Shown: in pieces, positions 1 through 8,708 of the stretch
Numbering within the stretch: the first letter of the stretch is position 1
Layout: the number at the start of each line of letters is the position of its first letter
NCBI GenBank assembly: GCA_031287565.1
Contig: JAITSS010000011.1
Coordinates: forward strand, 1-36,013
DNA length: 36,013 nt
Source of the DNA: Desulfobulbaceae bacterium
GTDB lineage: Bacteria; Desulfobacterota; Desulfobulbia; Desulfobulbales; Desulfocapsaceae
Direction of reading: 5' to 3'
The notes under the pieces: generated by a model
What the model was told of the DNA's origin: nothing
Databases searched by the model: none
The model's input: only the letters and a program-made list of their open reading frames with translations
Program-made: the position numbers and the translations under genes

Positions 1-88
1 AACCAAAGTCGCTTCGTCGCTTCCACAAACCTCAAGCTTCCACAACCTCAGTTCAGTTCCACGCTCGGCCAAGCGCCGCGAGACAGAC

Positions 89-118
89 CTTTTACCAAAT
101 CCGACCACCAACCGTCAA
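89..118 (-). promoter_or_regulatory. Possible leftward sigma-70-type promoter
   Basis: Reading the minus strand, TTGACG (118-113) is followed after 18 bases by TAAAAG (94-89). The downstream leader leaves the window at its left edge, so the driven gene is not visible. Only the two hexamers and the spacing support the call, and chance occurrence is possible. Confidence 0.35.
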
Positions 119-257
119 CTGCTTTTTCTCCGTTACTTCAAAAAAATCCACCCGCTCACGCTCCACCTCCGATGTCCGGCCCGCGCTCCAAGCAAGGCAA
201 ATTGAACTTTCTCACGGAATTTTCGCCAGATAGATGACGCTGGCTGGAAATTTCGCG

Positions 258-300
258 TTTTTACACAATTTTTACTCGCAGCTCGAATCTCCTTGATACA
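258..300 (+). promoter_or_regulatory. Pho-box-like direct repeat and -10 element before pstS
   Basis: Two copies of TTTTTAC lie at 258-264 and 269-275, separated by four bases. This gives the 11-base periodicity of PhoB half-sites, although the bases differ from the enteric CTGTCAT consensus. A possible -10 element, GATACA (295-300), lies downstream with no good -35 hexamer, as expected of an activator-dependent promoter. The phoB and phoR genes sit in the same transcription unit, so autoregulation under phosphate starvation is a reasonable inference. Confidence 0.45.
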
Positions 301-372
301 AGCCGATTAATGTCTCGCCGCATAAACAAGCGGGAATTATCCCGCCCCATCAATCCTTACGGAGGAGACAGT

Positions 373-1254
373 ATGAAGAGAAACATCGGCACGATTGGCG
401 CATTACTCATTATGGCGACGCTTAGTCTGGCTTGGCCGACTATCGGACGGGCGTCCGCCGATTTCGATCAAAGCAAAGAAATCAGCGTCATCTCGCGCGA
501 GGACGGCTCCGGCACGCGCGGGGCCTTCATCGAGCTGTTCGGCATCGAGCAAAAAAGCAAGGATGGCGGCAAAAAAGACCTGACCACCAAAGAGGCGGTC
601 ATCGCCAAGCAGACGGATGTAATGATGACAAATATCGCCGCCGACCGTTACGCCATCGGCTACATCTCGCTGGGTTCGCTGAACGCCACAGTCAAGGCAG
701 TCGCCATCGACGGAGCCACGGCCAGCGCCGAAAACGTCAAAGACGGCAGCTATCCGGTGGCGCGGCCTTTTTTCATCGCCACCAAAGATGAGCAAAGCGA
801 GGCGACAAGCGATTTCATCGCCTTCATCCTCTCGGCCCAGGGGCAGGAAATCGTCGGCAAACACTATATCGCCGCGCATACAAACGCCCACGCATACCAA
901 CCAGGCGGCCAGAAGACCGGCAAAGTGACTATCGCCGGTTCGTCGTCAGTGACGCCGGTCATGGAAAAACTGCGCGAAGGCTATCTGGCTTTGAATCCGG
1001 AAGCGGTCATTGAAATCCAGCAGAGCGATTCCTCCGCCGGTCTCAGCGCGGCTATAAGCGGTATCTGCGACATCGGCATGGCCAGTCGGGCACTGAAGGA
1101 AAGTGAAGCGCGAGCGCTGAAGCCGGTACAAATCGCCATCGACGGCATCGCGGTCATCGTCAACCCGGAAAACCCGGCGCTCAATCTGAGTAAAGAGCAG
1201 GTACGGCAAATTTTCACCGGCCAAGAAAGACATTGGAGCGGCGTCATCCGATGA
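373..1254 (+). CDS. pstS: Phosphate-binding protein PstS with permuted lobe order
   Basis: Periplasmic phosphate receptor of the high-affinity PstSCAB importer, 293 residues. It has a Sec signal peptide (basic start, hydrophobic core, cleavage likely after ASA near residue 30). The order of its halves is reversed. The segment normally in the C-terminal half of PstS comes first (ISVISREDGSGTRGAF, then IGYISLGSLN and ILSAQGQEIV). The canonical N-terminal half follows (AGSSSVTPVMEKL, DIGMASR, IDGIAVIVNPENP) and the protein ends at IFTGQ...W, just where the usual protein would continue into the SREDGSGTR strand. All phosphate-loop motifs are present, so it is probably functional. The ATG at 373 is chosen for its strong ribosome binding site. 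The stop overlaps pstC (ATGA). I recall similarly permuted proteins in gut Clostridia, but this needs a search. Confidence 0.9.
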   Translation: MKRNIGTIGALLIMATLSLAWPTIGRASADFDQSKEISVISREDGSGTRGAFIELFGIEQKSKDGGKKDLTTKEAVIAKQTDVMMTNIAADRYAIGYISLGSLNATVKAVAIDGATASAENVKDGSYPVARPFFIATKDEQSEATSDFIAFILSAQGQEIVGKHYIAAHTNAHAYQPGGQKTGKVTIAGSSSVTPVMEKLREGYLALNPEAVIEIQQSDSSAGLSAAISGICDIGMASRALKESEARALKPVQIAIDGIAVIVNPENPALNLSKEQVRQIFTGQERHWSGVIR

Positions 1255-2084
1255 ACAATACGCTTGAGCGGGGGATGGGCGCGGTCTTCTTTCTGTCGGC
1301 GGCGGCGTCCATCCTGGCGGTGGCACTGATTTGCGGCTTCCTTTTGGTCAATGGCCTGCCGATCATTTTCAAAACCGGGCCGCTGGAGTTTCTCTTTGGT
1401 CTGGAATGGTCGCCTACCGATACGCCGCCCGCCTTCGGCATCCTGCCAATGATCGCGGGCAGTGTGTACATCACGGCGGGGGCCGTTCTGATCGGCTTGC
1501 CGATTGGCGTCCTGACCGCTATTTTCCTGGCTCACGCCTGCCCGAAAAGGATATACGCCCTGATCAAACCCGGCGTCGATCTGCTGGCCGGGATTCCGTC
1601 GGTCGTGTACGGATTTTTCGGCATGGCGGCGATTGTTCCCTACACCGGCAACAGCATTTTGTCGGCCTGCATATTGCTGGGCATTATGATTTTGCCAACG
1701 GTGACGGCAATTTCCGAAAGCGCCCTGCGCGCCGTGCCGCAAGAGTATTACAAAGGCGCGCTGGCCCTGGGCGCGGGCCACTATCGGGCCGTGTTTTCGG
1801 TGGTTTTACCCGCCGCCCGCTCCGGAGTGCTAGCCGCCGCCGTGCTCGGCATTGGCCGAGCCATCGGCGAGACCATGGCCGTGATTATGGTGGCCGGCAA
1901 TCAGGCGCGAATACCGGTGTCGTTCCTGAAGGGCGCGCGGACCCTCACCGCCAATATCGTCATCGAAATGGGCTACGCCGCCGAGCAGCACCGCGAGGCC
2001 CTGATTGCCTGCGGCGCGGTGCTGCTGCTCTTCATCCTCGCGATCAATATAAGCTTTTCGGCCCTGACCAGGAGGAAGGCATGA
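1251..2084 (+). CDS. pstC: Phosphate ABC transporter permease PstC
   Basis: Inner-membrane permease subunit of the phosphate importer, 277 residues, with about six hydrophobic helices. The central LAGIPSVVYGFFG segment and the cytoplasmic EAA loop (YYKGALALGAGHYRAV, then VLPAARSG) that docks on PstB are typical of PstC/PstA. GRAIGETMAVIMVAG is a family motif. The ATG at 1251 overlaps the pstS stop by four bases; a start further upstream would overlap pstS more deeply without a better ribosome site. The segment before the first EAA-type core is short, as in compact PstC forms outside the enterics. Confidence 0.93.
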   Translation: MNNTLERGMGAVFFLSAAASILAVALICGFLLVNGLPIIFKTGPLEFLFGLEWSPTDTPPAFGILPMIAGSVYITAGAVLIGLPIGVLTAIFLAHACPKRIYALIKPGVDLLAGIPSVVYGFFGMAAIVPYTGNSILSACILLGIMILPTVTAISESALRAVPQEYYKGALALGAGHYRAVFSVVLPAARSGVLAAAVLGIGRAIGETMAVIMVAGNQARIPVSFLKGARTLTANIVIEMGYAAEQHREALIACGAVLLLFILAINISFSALTRRKA

Positions 2085-2911
2085 AGCGGAAAAGGAAAAG
2101 TTCGGAAATCATCCTGGCCGCCCTCACTTGGACAGCGGCGGCGGCAACCATCGGCATTTTACTCTATCTCGTTGTTTTTATTCTTATCAAAGGGATACCC
2201 TATCTGACGCCATCGCTCTTTTCTTTCACCTACACCAGCGACAACGTGTCGCTGACCCCGGCCCTGGTTTCGACCGTCGTCATCACCGCGCTGTCGCTTG
2301 TCATCGCCGTGCCGCTAGGGATCTTCGCGGCGATTTATCTGTGCGAATACGCCCGGCGCGGCAATCGGGCCGTGGCGCTCATTCGCATGACCTGCGAAAC
2401 GCTAGCCGGTATTCCTTCGATCATCTTCGGTCTGTTCGGCCTGCTCTTTTTTGTTGGCGCTTTGGGCTGGGGATTTTCGGTTTTGTCCGGGGCCTGCACG
2501 CTTGCCGTGATGATCCTGCCGCTGGTCATGCGCACGGCGGAGGAAGCCATTCTGGCGGTGCCGGACATCTGGCGGGAAGGGGCCTTTGGCCTCGGCGCGG
2601 GCCGATTGCGCACAGTCTTTCGCATCGTCCTGCCCGCCGCCGCCCCCGGTATTCTCGCCGGGATTATCCTTGCCGTCGGTCGCATCGTTGGTGAAACTGC
2701 GGCCCTGCTCTACACCGCCGGCACCGTCGCCCAGATTCCTACCACGCCCATGCAATCGGCGCGGACGCTCTCGGTGCATATGTACGCGCTGTCGAGCGAG
2801 GGTCTGCACAGCGATCAGGGCTACGCCACGGCGGTGGTGTTGCTGGTGGTGGTCATCCTGATCAACGCCCTATCCGCCGGCATCGCCCGGCGCTGCGGAG
2901 CCAAGAAATGA
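2081..2911 (+). CDS. pstA: Phosphate ABC transporter permease PstA
   Basis: Second permease subunit of the phosphate importer, 276 residues, about six membrane helices. It shows the [13 protein letters not shown] motif, the EAA loop ([17 protein letters not shown], then IVLPAAAPG) and the [15 protein letters not shown] motif, all parallel to those in PstC. The start at 2081 is preceded by GGAGGAAGG and overlaps the pstC stop (ATGA). The reading frame is open far upstream (from 1331), but that part reads through pstC in another frame and is not coding. Confidence 0.93.
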   Translation: MKRKRKSSEIILAALTWTAAAATIGILLYLVVFILIKGIPYLTPSLFSFTYTSDNVSLTPALVSTVVITALSLVIAVPLGIFAAIYLCEYARRGNRAVALIRMTCETLAGIPSIIFGLFGLLFFVGALGWGFSVLSGACTLAVMILPLVMRTAEEAILAVPDIWREGAFGLGAGRLRTVFRIVLPAAAPGILAGIILAVGRIVGETAALLYTAGTVAQIPTTPMQSARTLSVHMYALSSEGLHSDQGYATAVVLLVVVILINALSAGIARRCGAKK

Positions 2912-3657
2912 ATTGTTTTGAAATCAAAGATTTACACCTGTACTACGGCGCATTCCACGCCTTGAAAAACGTTTCTTTAGATATTGCCGCAAAAAACATC
3001 ACCGCTTTCATCGGGCCATCCGGCTGCGGCAAATCGACGTTTCTGAAAACGCTGAACCGCATGAACGACCTGGTCGAAGGCTGTGTCATCAAGGGCAGCG
3101 TGCAGCTTGACGGCGAGGATATCTATGGCGGCATCGATCTGAGCCGCCTGCGCCGCCGGGTCGGCATGGTTTTCCAAAAACCCAATCCGTTCCCGATGAG
3201 CGTCTACGACAATATCGCCTTTGGGCCGCGCACGCACGGCGTCAGGAAACGCTATGAGCTGGACGCCATCGTCGAGGGCGCGCTGAAGGACGCGGCTATC
3301 TGGGACGAGGTGAAAGACCGGCTAAAAAGTCCGGCCTTGGGACTGTCCGGCGGCCAGCAGCAACGCCTGTGTATCGCCCGCGCTTTGGCGGTCGCGCCGG
3401 AGGTGCTGCTGTTGGATGAGCCGACCAGCGCCCTCGATCCGATTTCCACCGGCAAGATCGAGGAATTGCTTTTGGCCTTGCGCGACAAGTACTCAATCAT
3501 CATCGTCACCCACAACATGCAGCAGGCGGCGAGGATCAGCGATACAACGGTATTTTTTCTGCTGGGCGAAATCATCGAATATGGCGAGACCGAAACGCTG
3601 TTCGCACGACCAGCCAACAAACGGACGGAAGCGTACATTACAGGGAGGTTTGGGTGA
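2908..3657 (+). CDS. pstB: Phosphate ABC transporter ATPase PstB
   Basis: Cytoplasmic ATPase powering phosphate import, 249 residues, the usual PstB length. Walker A is GPSGCGKST (residues 36-44), followed by the PstB-specific [11 protein letters not shown]. The Q-loop region reads [18 protein letters not shown], the signature is LSGGQQQR, Walker B is [12 protein letters not shown], and the switch histidine lies in [11 protein letters not shown]. The start overlaps the pstA stop by four bases, so its translation is probably coupled. Confidence 0.97.
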   Translation: MNCFEIKDLHLYYGAFHALKNVSLDIAAKNITAFIGPSGCGKSTFLKTLNRMNDLVEGCVIKGSVQLDGEDIYGGIDLSRLRRRVGMVFQKPNPFPMSVYDNIAFGPRTHGVRKRYELDAIVEGALKDAAIWDEVKDRLKSPALGLSGGQQQRLCIARALAVAPEVLLLDEPTSALDPISTGKIEELLLALRDKYSIIIVTHNMQQAARISDTTVFFLLGEIIEYGETETLFARPANKRTEAYITGRFG

Positions 3658-4313
3658 TGCGAGGGCGTTTTAACGAGCAGCTGACCGAGCTGAATAATAA
3701 TTTGATTGAGATGGGCGCGTTGATTGAAAAAGCCATCGCCCAGGCAACCGAGGCGCTGGAGCGGCGCGACGCCGAAGTCGCCAGGTCAGTCATGGAAAAC
3801 GACGACCTGATCGACAGCAAAGAAAAAGAAATCGAGGCCAGATGCCTCAATCTTTTACTCAGGCAACAGCCAGTGGCTCACGACTTGAGCCAAGTCTCGG
3901 CCATTCTGAAAATGATTACCGACATGGAGCGCATCGGCGACCACGCCGCCGACATTTCCGCGCTCTGCCTCGGACTCAGCGGCCAGGAATATATCATGAA
4001 GTCAGAGTCGATTCCGAAAATGGCCACGGCGACCATCCGCATGGTGACGGGCAGCATCGATGCTTTCGTCAATCGTGACGTGGCGGGCGCCAAAGCGATC
4101 AAAGAGTGTGACGCCCTGGTCAACGCCCTGTTTCTCGTCGCGAAAAAAGAGTTGATCGCTCTGGTGCGCGAGGAGGCCGCCAACGGCGAATGGGCGTTTG
4201 ACCTTTGGCAAATCGCCAAGTATTACGAGAGGATCGGCGACCACGCCGTCAACATCGCCGAATGGGTCATCTTCGCCATAACCGGCCAGCACAAAAATCG
4301 ACAAATATTTTGA
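3657..4313 (+). CDS. phoU: Phosphate signalling protein PhoU
   Basis: Cytoplasmic modulator that links the Pst transporter to the PhoR kinase; 218 residues. Two PhoU three-helix repeats are visible, each carrying the metal-binding signature: MERIGDHAADIS in the first half and YERIGDHAVNIAEWV in the second. The ATG at 3657 is chosen because GGAGG lies about eight bases upstream. A GTG at 3654 in the same frame is an alternative. The gene overlaps the pstB stop. PhoU normally keeps PhoR in its repressing state when phosphate is plentiful. Confidence 0.95.
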   Translation: MRGRFNEQLTELNNNLIEMGALIEKAIAQATEALERRDAEVARSVMENDDLIDSKEKEIEARCLNLLLRQQPVAHDLSQVSAILKMITDMERIGDHAADISALCLGLSGQEYIMKSESIPKMATATIRMVTGSIDAFVNRDVAGAKAIKECDALVNALFLVAKKELIALVREEAANGEWAFDLWQIAKYYERIGDHAVNIAEWVIFAITGQHKNRQIF

Positions 4314-4367
4314 ACCATGCGGCGCGAGGCCGCTTTTATCCATGATCGCTCTGATTATGACTCAGCC

Positions 4368-5042
4368 ATGAGCGCCCTGATATACGCAGTTGAAGATGAT
4401 GATAATATCCGCGAAATGCTGATTTACGCCTTATCGTCAGCGGGTTTTCAGGCGCGGGGCTTCGCCGAGGGCGGCGCGCTGTTCCCAGCGCTGGAGCAGC
4501 TCGCGCCCGCTTTGATCCTGTTGGATATTATGTTGCCCGGCGCCGACGGCATCGCCATTTTGCGCAAACTGAAAGCTGCCGACAAAACCGCGCCCATCCC
4601 GGTCATCATGCTGACCGCCAAAAGCGCCGAGTACGACCGCATACAAGGGCTTGACCTGGGCGCCGATGATTACATCAGCAAACCATTTTCCATCATGGAA
4701 GTGATTGCCCGCGTCCGCGCCGTGCTACGCCGGACGCAGCCGGAAGAGCGGGACGAACTCCGCTGCGGCGGCCTCCGTCTGTGCGGCGACCGGCGCGCCG
4801 TCCAGGCCGATGGCGCGGCAATCGCCCTGACCTTCAGAGAATTTGAGCTGTTGGCCGCTTTGATGCGCGGACAAGGCCGCGTCCTCAGCCGCGACCAGCT
4901 TTTAGAGCATGTCTGGGGCTATGACCGCGAGGTGGAAAGCCGCACTGTGGATATGCACATCCGCTCGCTGCGGCAAAAACTGGGCGGTTGCGGCGTTCTG
5001 ATCAAAACCGTGCGCAACGTCGGCTACAAAATCGAAGAATAG
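4368..5042 (+). CDS. phoB: Phosphate regulon response regulator PhoB
   Basis: OmpR/PhoB-class transcription factor, 224 residues. The receiver domain has the acidic pocket VEDDDN, phospho-acceptor Asp53 in LLDIMLPGADG, the switch Thr in MLTAKS and Lys in YISKPF. The C-terminal winged helix (from about residue 130) contains LTFREFELLAALMRG, the recognition region LSRDQLLEHVWGYDRE and VDMHIRSLRQKLG. The start at 4368 puts MSALIYAVEDDD at the normal distance from the acidic pocket; the upstream in-frame ATG at 4317 would add 17 unusual residues. Neither start has a strong ribosome site. Assignment as PhoB rather than another OmpR-type regulator rests on its place between phoU and phoR. Confidence 0.9.
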   Translation: MSALIYAVEDDDNIREMLIYALSSAGFQARGFAEGGALFPALEQLAPALILLDIMLPGADGIAILRKLKAADKTAPIPVIMLTAKSAEYDRIQGLDLGADDYISKPFSIMEVIARVRAVLRRTQPEERDELRCGGLRLCGDRRAVQADGAAIALTFREFELLAALMRGQGRVLSRDQLLEHVWGYDREVESRTVDMHIRSLRQKLGGCGVLIKTVRNVGYKIEE

Positions 5043-5074
5043 CGGCGATTCGCCGACAACACCGAGAGAAAATC

Positions 5075-6787
5075 GTGCGCGCACGCATCCGCCGCGACAT
5101 GGCGCTTCTGACCGCCGCAAGCATCACTCTGGTGGCGGTCGCCCTGTGCCTGATCTTTTACCGGCAGTTCGCCATGACCCTTCAGGCGGAAATCAAGGCG
5201 CGGGCCGAGATGTTCCGAGAAATGAACGCCGCCCAGTTGATGGCCGCCTGGAGCGCCCAACCAGTCTTTGTCCCGAACGACATGCGCATGACCCTGATCG
5301 CGCCGGACGGGACCGCCCTCTACGACAATACCGTCATCGCCAAAACCCTGGACAACCACGCCGACCGCGCGGAAATCCGCCGGGCGCGGGCTGTCGGATT
5401 CGGCGCCAGTTCCCGTTATTCCGACACTTTAAGGCGGCAGACCAGTTATTTCGCGGTGCGGCTGCCGGATGGTTGTATTCTGCGGGCGGCGAAAACCAGC
5501 GACAGCATCTTCGCCCTTTTTGGCCGCGCCCTGCCGCCGGTCGCGGCGGTTATCACACTTTTAGCCATCATCGGCCATATCGCCGCCGACAGACTGACCA
5601 GCCGCATCGTCGAACCGCTGAACGCCATGCGCCTGGACGGGGAAATCATCCCGCCTTATGACGAACTGACGCCTCTGGCCCGCGCCATCACCGAGCAACG
5701 AGAGCGCATCGCCGGTCAACTAACCGCGCTTGCGGAACGGACGGCAACCATCAACGTCATCATGGACAATATGGATGAAGGGGCGCTTTTGGTCAGCCGA
5801 CAAGGGACCATTGTCGCCGCCAATCCCAGCATCGGCACAATTTTCGCCCTCAGCCAGCCGGTCATCGGGAACAATATTCTGACCTTGCTGCGCGAACCGC
5901 ATCTGGCCGAACTGACGCGGCGGGCCTTAGCCGGGCATCGCCATGAAGCGACGCTTAAACGTCAGGAGCGCGAGTATCGCATCTATTTCAGCCCAGTGCT
6001 CGGCGGCGGCGCGGCGCTACTGTTTCTGGACACCACGGAAAGCGGCAGGGCGGAACGGCTGCGGCGCGAATTTTCGGCCAATGTCTCGCACGAGCTGAAA
6101 ACGCCATTAACCAGTATATCGGGCTACGCCGAAATCCTCGCCGAAGGTTTGGCGCGACCAGGCGATCAGGCAAAATTCCTGGCGAAAATAAAGGATGAAT
6201 CGGCGCGGCTGCTGGCGCTGATTGATGACATCCTGCTCTTGTCCCGGCTGGATGAAGACCGAGGCGGCGGCGATTTCACCGAGACGGATATTGCCGCCAT
6301 CGCCGCGAAAACGGCGGCAGTTCTGGCCGAAAAGGCGGAGGCCGCCGGGGTCTCGTTGCGCTGCGCCGGACAAGAACCAATGCCGATTCCGGGCAAACCT
6401 TCGCTTTTGGCCGAACTTTTTTTCAATCTGCTGGAAAACGCCATCAAGTACAACCGGCCCGGCGGTGAGGTCGAAGTGACGTTCCGCCGCGACGACCATG
6501 ACCGGCGCGTGACGGTCGTCGTGCGCGATACCGGCATCGGCATTCCGCAAGCGGCGTGGGAGCGCGTCTTTGAGCGCTTTTATCGCGTCGATACCTCCCG
6601 CGCCAAAAAAACCGGCGGCACCGGCCTGGGCCTGGCCATCGCCAAGCATATCGTCCTCATCCACCATGGCGAAATCAGTCTGACGAGCCGGGTGGGCGAA
6701 GGGACAAGCGTGACCTTGATGTTTCCCGGCTGGACCACAAAATTGCTGACGCCCGCTCCGGTTACAGCGCCCGCAATTGGTCGTTAA
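5075..6787 (+). CDS. phoR: Phosphate regulon sensor kinase PhoR
   Basis: Membrane histidine kinase, about 570 residues from a GTG at 5075 (ATG at 5099 is an alternative). It has a first membrane helix near residues 9-28, an extracytoplasmic domain of about 120 residues, and a second helix near 150-172. A linker, a PAS domain (from IMDNMDEGALLVSRQG) and a HisKA domain follow, with phospho-acceptor His339 in VSHELKTPLTS. The HATPase domain shows N box FFNLLENAIKYN, DTGIGIP, FERFYRVD and GGTGLGLAIAKHIV. The large extracytoplasmic domain is like Gram-positive PhoR; enteric PhoR lacks it. Its 3' end overlaps the convergent gene at 6762 by 26 bases. Confidence 0.88.
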   Translation: MRARIRRDMALLTAASITLVAVALCLIFYRQFAMTLQAEIKARAEMFREMNAAQLMAAWSAQPVFVPNDMRMTLIAPDGTALYDNTVIAKTLDNHADRAEIRRARAVGFGASSRYSDTLRRQTSYFAVRLPDGCILRAAKTSDSIFALFGRALPPVAAVITLLAIIGHIAADRLTSRIVEPLNAMRLDGEIIPPYDELTPLARAITEQRERIAGQLTALAERTATINVIMDNMDEGALLVSRQGTIVAANPSIGTIFALSQPVIGNNILTLLREPHLAELTRRALAGHRHEATLKRQEREYRIYFSPVLGGGAALLFLDTTESGRAERLRREFSANVSHELKTPLTSISGYAEILAEGLARPGDQAKFLAKIKDESARLLALIDDILLLSRLDEDRGGGDFTETDIAAIAAKTAAVLAEKAEAAGVSLRCAGQEPMPIPGKPSLLAELFFNLLENAIKYNRPGGEVEVTFRRDDHDRRVTVVVRDTGIGIPQAAWERVFERFYRVDTSRAKKTGGTGLGLAIAKHIVLIHHGEISLTSRVGEGTSVTLMFPGWTTKLLTPAPVTAPAIGR

Positions 6788-7352
6788 TGACGCCGATTTC
6801 TTCGTCGGTCAGATATTCTTCGTCCGCCTCCAGCCGCGCCCGGCGAAAAGCGTCCAGGGCGTAGACATCTTCAATCTCATGGTCAGGGAATTTCCCTTGC
6901 CCGGCCAAAAGAATCGCCTCTTTCGCCGCTTCCGCCGCCGACACATCCTGCGTCGCTTCCAGGTCGATTGAGCATTCCCACGAATTCTCGGCCTCGTAAA
7001 AATACTGGAAAATAAAGCGCATCCGCTCGGTCAAAGATTGCAGTCTGGCCCGGCGCTCGTCATACTGGCTTTCATCCAGGCGCAAAGGCCGCCCGGCGAA
7101 GGTGCGATAAAGCATTTTCCCGACCATGAACTGGTGGGCGGCGCTATCGTCCCAGCCGATGACAATTTGAATAATTCGGTGCAAATCAAACAGGCTGGCC
7201 TGCCCCGACACATCAATACGCCGCCAGAACGGCAACGACGCAAATGTGAGCCGAACCACCAAGATGCAGCGCATCGACGGCTGTTCGGCTTTCTTCCCGT
7301 GTGCGCCACCAGTGTTTCTGGTAGACTTGGGCAGTTGGATAATGGTCGCCAT
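6762..7352 (-). CDS. Plasmid pRiA4b ORF-3-like protein
   Basis: A 196-residue cytoplasmic protein of the IS1096/pRiA4b ORF-3-like family, named from a plasmid ORF and of no settled biochemical function. The family core is visible at about residues 35-80: LPFWRRIDVSGQASLFDLH followed by IIQIVIGWDDSAAHQF. The rest is charged and acidic, ending in a DEEYLTDEEIG stretch. The start is set by GGAGG just upstream of the ATG at 7352. The open frame reaches back to 7583, but that part lies antisense to the transglycosylase gene and has no ribosome site. It converges on phoR and overlaps its end by 26 bases, so the two may interfere in transcription. Confidence 0.75.
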   Translation of the reverse strand: MATIIQLPKSTRNTGGAHGKKAEQPSMRCILVVRLTFASLPFWRRIDVSGQASLFDLHRIIQIVIGWDDSAAHQFMVGKMLYRTFAGRPLRLDESQYDERRARLQSLTERMRFIFQYFYEAENSWECSIDLEATQDVSAAEAAKEAILLAGQGKFPDHEIEDVYALDAFRRARLEADEEYLTDEEIGVINDQLRAL

Positions 7353-7446
7353 GGCTGGTTCCTCCAAAACTGAAATGGGCGTTCTGGTATCATGCGCATC
7401 AACCAGCCGCCCGGCAAGCGGCCCGGTTTTTTTCCCCTTCTGAATC

Positions 7447-8655
7447 ATGATGAACCTTCGCATTATTCCGCTGGCGCTCCTCGCCGCCGCGCTGTTTGCC
7501 TTGACCCTTCCCGGCGCGGCCCAGGCAACATTTCGCCAATGGGTCGAGGATTTCACCGCCCAGGCCGAGGCTGACGGCATCAACCGACGCTTCTATTTGT
7601 CGGTGTTTGAAGGCGTCACGCAGGAAGACGCCGATGTGCTGGAAAAAGCCGCCTACCAGCCGGAATTCACGACGCCATTGTGGGAATATCTCGACACCAG
7701 GGTCAACAGCCTGAGCGTGCGCGCGGGACTGGCGCAAAAAGCGCGGTATCACGACATGTTGCAAAAAATTGAGCAACACTTCGGCGTATCGCGGGAAACG
7801 CTTCTGGCCATCTGGTCGATTGAAACGAAATACGGCGAAGCGTTACGCAACCCGAAACGGCTGCATTACGTGCCGCAAGCGCTGGCGACTCTGGCCTGGG
7901 GCGACCGCAAACGCGCCGGGTTTGCCCGCAGTCAATTGCTGGCCGCCTTGAAAGTTATGCGCGACGATAAAATCGGTCGGGAAAACATGTACGGCTCCTG
8001 GGCCGGAGCGATGGGACAAACCCAATTTATTCCAACCAGTTATCTGACTTACGCCGTTGATGCCGACGGCGACGGCCGCCGCGACATCTGGAATTCGGTG
8101 GCCGACGCCCTGGCCAGCTCGGCCAATCTCCTGCGCAAAAACGGCTGGCGGCGCGGCGAAGGCTGGGGCATTGAAGTGGCCGGAAACAAATCCCTGGTCT
8201 CGCGGCACGGCCAGAGCAAAACGCTTTCCGCCTGGCAAAAAATTGGCGTTACAAGAGTCGGCGGTTCGCCACTGCCGTCAGGCCAAACCACAGCCACCCT
8301 CAGTCTGCCCGCTGGACTTGACGGCCCGGCTTTTCTTCTCTTGAAAAATTTTTCCGTCATCAAACGCTATAATAATTCTGACGCCTACGCCTTGGCTGTG
8401 TTGCTGTTGGCCGACCAGTTGGCCGGACGCCCGGCACCCAGAACCGCCTGGCGCAGGCCACCGGATTCATTAACTTTTCTTGAAAAACGCGAGATGCAGC
8501 GCTTGCTTGGCGAGCGCGGCTTGTACCAGGGCGAAATTGATGGCTCCTTCGGCGACGAGTCGCGGGCGGCGCTGAAAACCTATGAGCGGCGACTCGGCAA
8601 AACGCCCAGCGGACGACCGACGCCAAACCTGCTGAACTCGTTGCGTGGGCGATAA
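7447..8655 (+). CDS. Secreted lytic murein transglycosylase, MltB family
   Basis: Cleaves the glycan strands of peptidoglycan in the periplasm, forming 1,6-anhydro ends; 402 residues. A signal peptide (hydrophobic 5-25, ending GAAQA) has no lipobox cysteine, so it should be soluble, unlike lipoprotein MltB. The SLT_2 domain spans about 28-320, with catalytic Glu126 in LLAIWSIETKYGEAL and the family motifs GSWAGAMGQTQFIPTSY and DADGDGRRDIWNSVADALAS. A peptidoglycan-binding domain (about 342-400, LEKREMQRLLGERGLY, IDGSFGDESRAALKTYER) ends the protein. Two adjacent ATG codons (7447, 7450) could start it. Confidence 0.9.
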   Translation: MMNLRIIPLALLAAALFALTLPGAAQATFRQWVEDFTAQAEADGINRRFYLSVFEGVTQEDADVLEKAAYQPEFTTPLWEYLDTRVNSLSVRAGLAQKARYHDMLQKIEQHFGVSRETLLAIWSIETKYGEALRNPKRLHYVPQALATLAWGDRKRAGFARSQLLAALKVMRDDKIGRENMYGSWAGAMGQTQFIPTSYLTYAVDADGDGRRDIWNSVADALASSANLLRKNGWRRGEGWGIEVAGNKSLVSRHGQSKTLSAWQKIGVTRVGGSPLPSGQTTATLSLPAGLDGPAFLLLKNFSVIKRYNNSDAYALAVLLLADQLAGRPAPRTAWRRPPDSLTFLEKREMQRLLGERGLYQGEIDGSFGDESRAALKTYERRLGKTPSGRPTPNLLNSLRGR

Positions 8656-8708
8656 GTCGCAAGCGCCCGCGCGGCCCGCCGCTCCATCGTATTCTACAAG
8701 GATTATCT

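Larger units (their letters stand above)
1..372. other. Intergenic region upstream of the pst operon
   Basis: No convincing protein gene, tRNA or rRNA is visible in this stretch. It holds a possible leftward promoter (89-118) and a Pho-box-like direct repeat before pstS (258-275). A reading frame continuous with pstS opens at 310, but the ribosome binding site GGAGGAGA at 361-368 places the pstS start at 373, so 301-372 is taken as leader. Confidence 0.6.

Noticed and set aside
1..372. tRNA or rRNA at the left edge
   Set aside because: No cloverleaf or rRNA end sequence could be recognised; only a possible promoter pointing outward.
373..1254. PstS read as truncated or frameshifted
   Set aside because: All motifs of both halves are present once in an intact frame with a signal peptide; only their order differs.
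981..1781. A 266-residue minus-strand open frame opposite pstS and pstC
   Set aside because: It shadows two well-supported transport genes and shows low-complexity composition.
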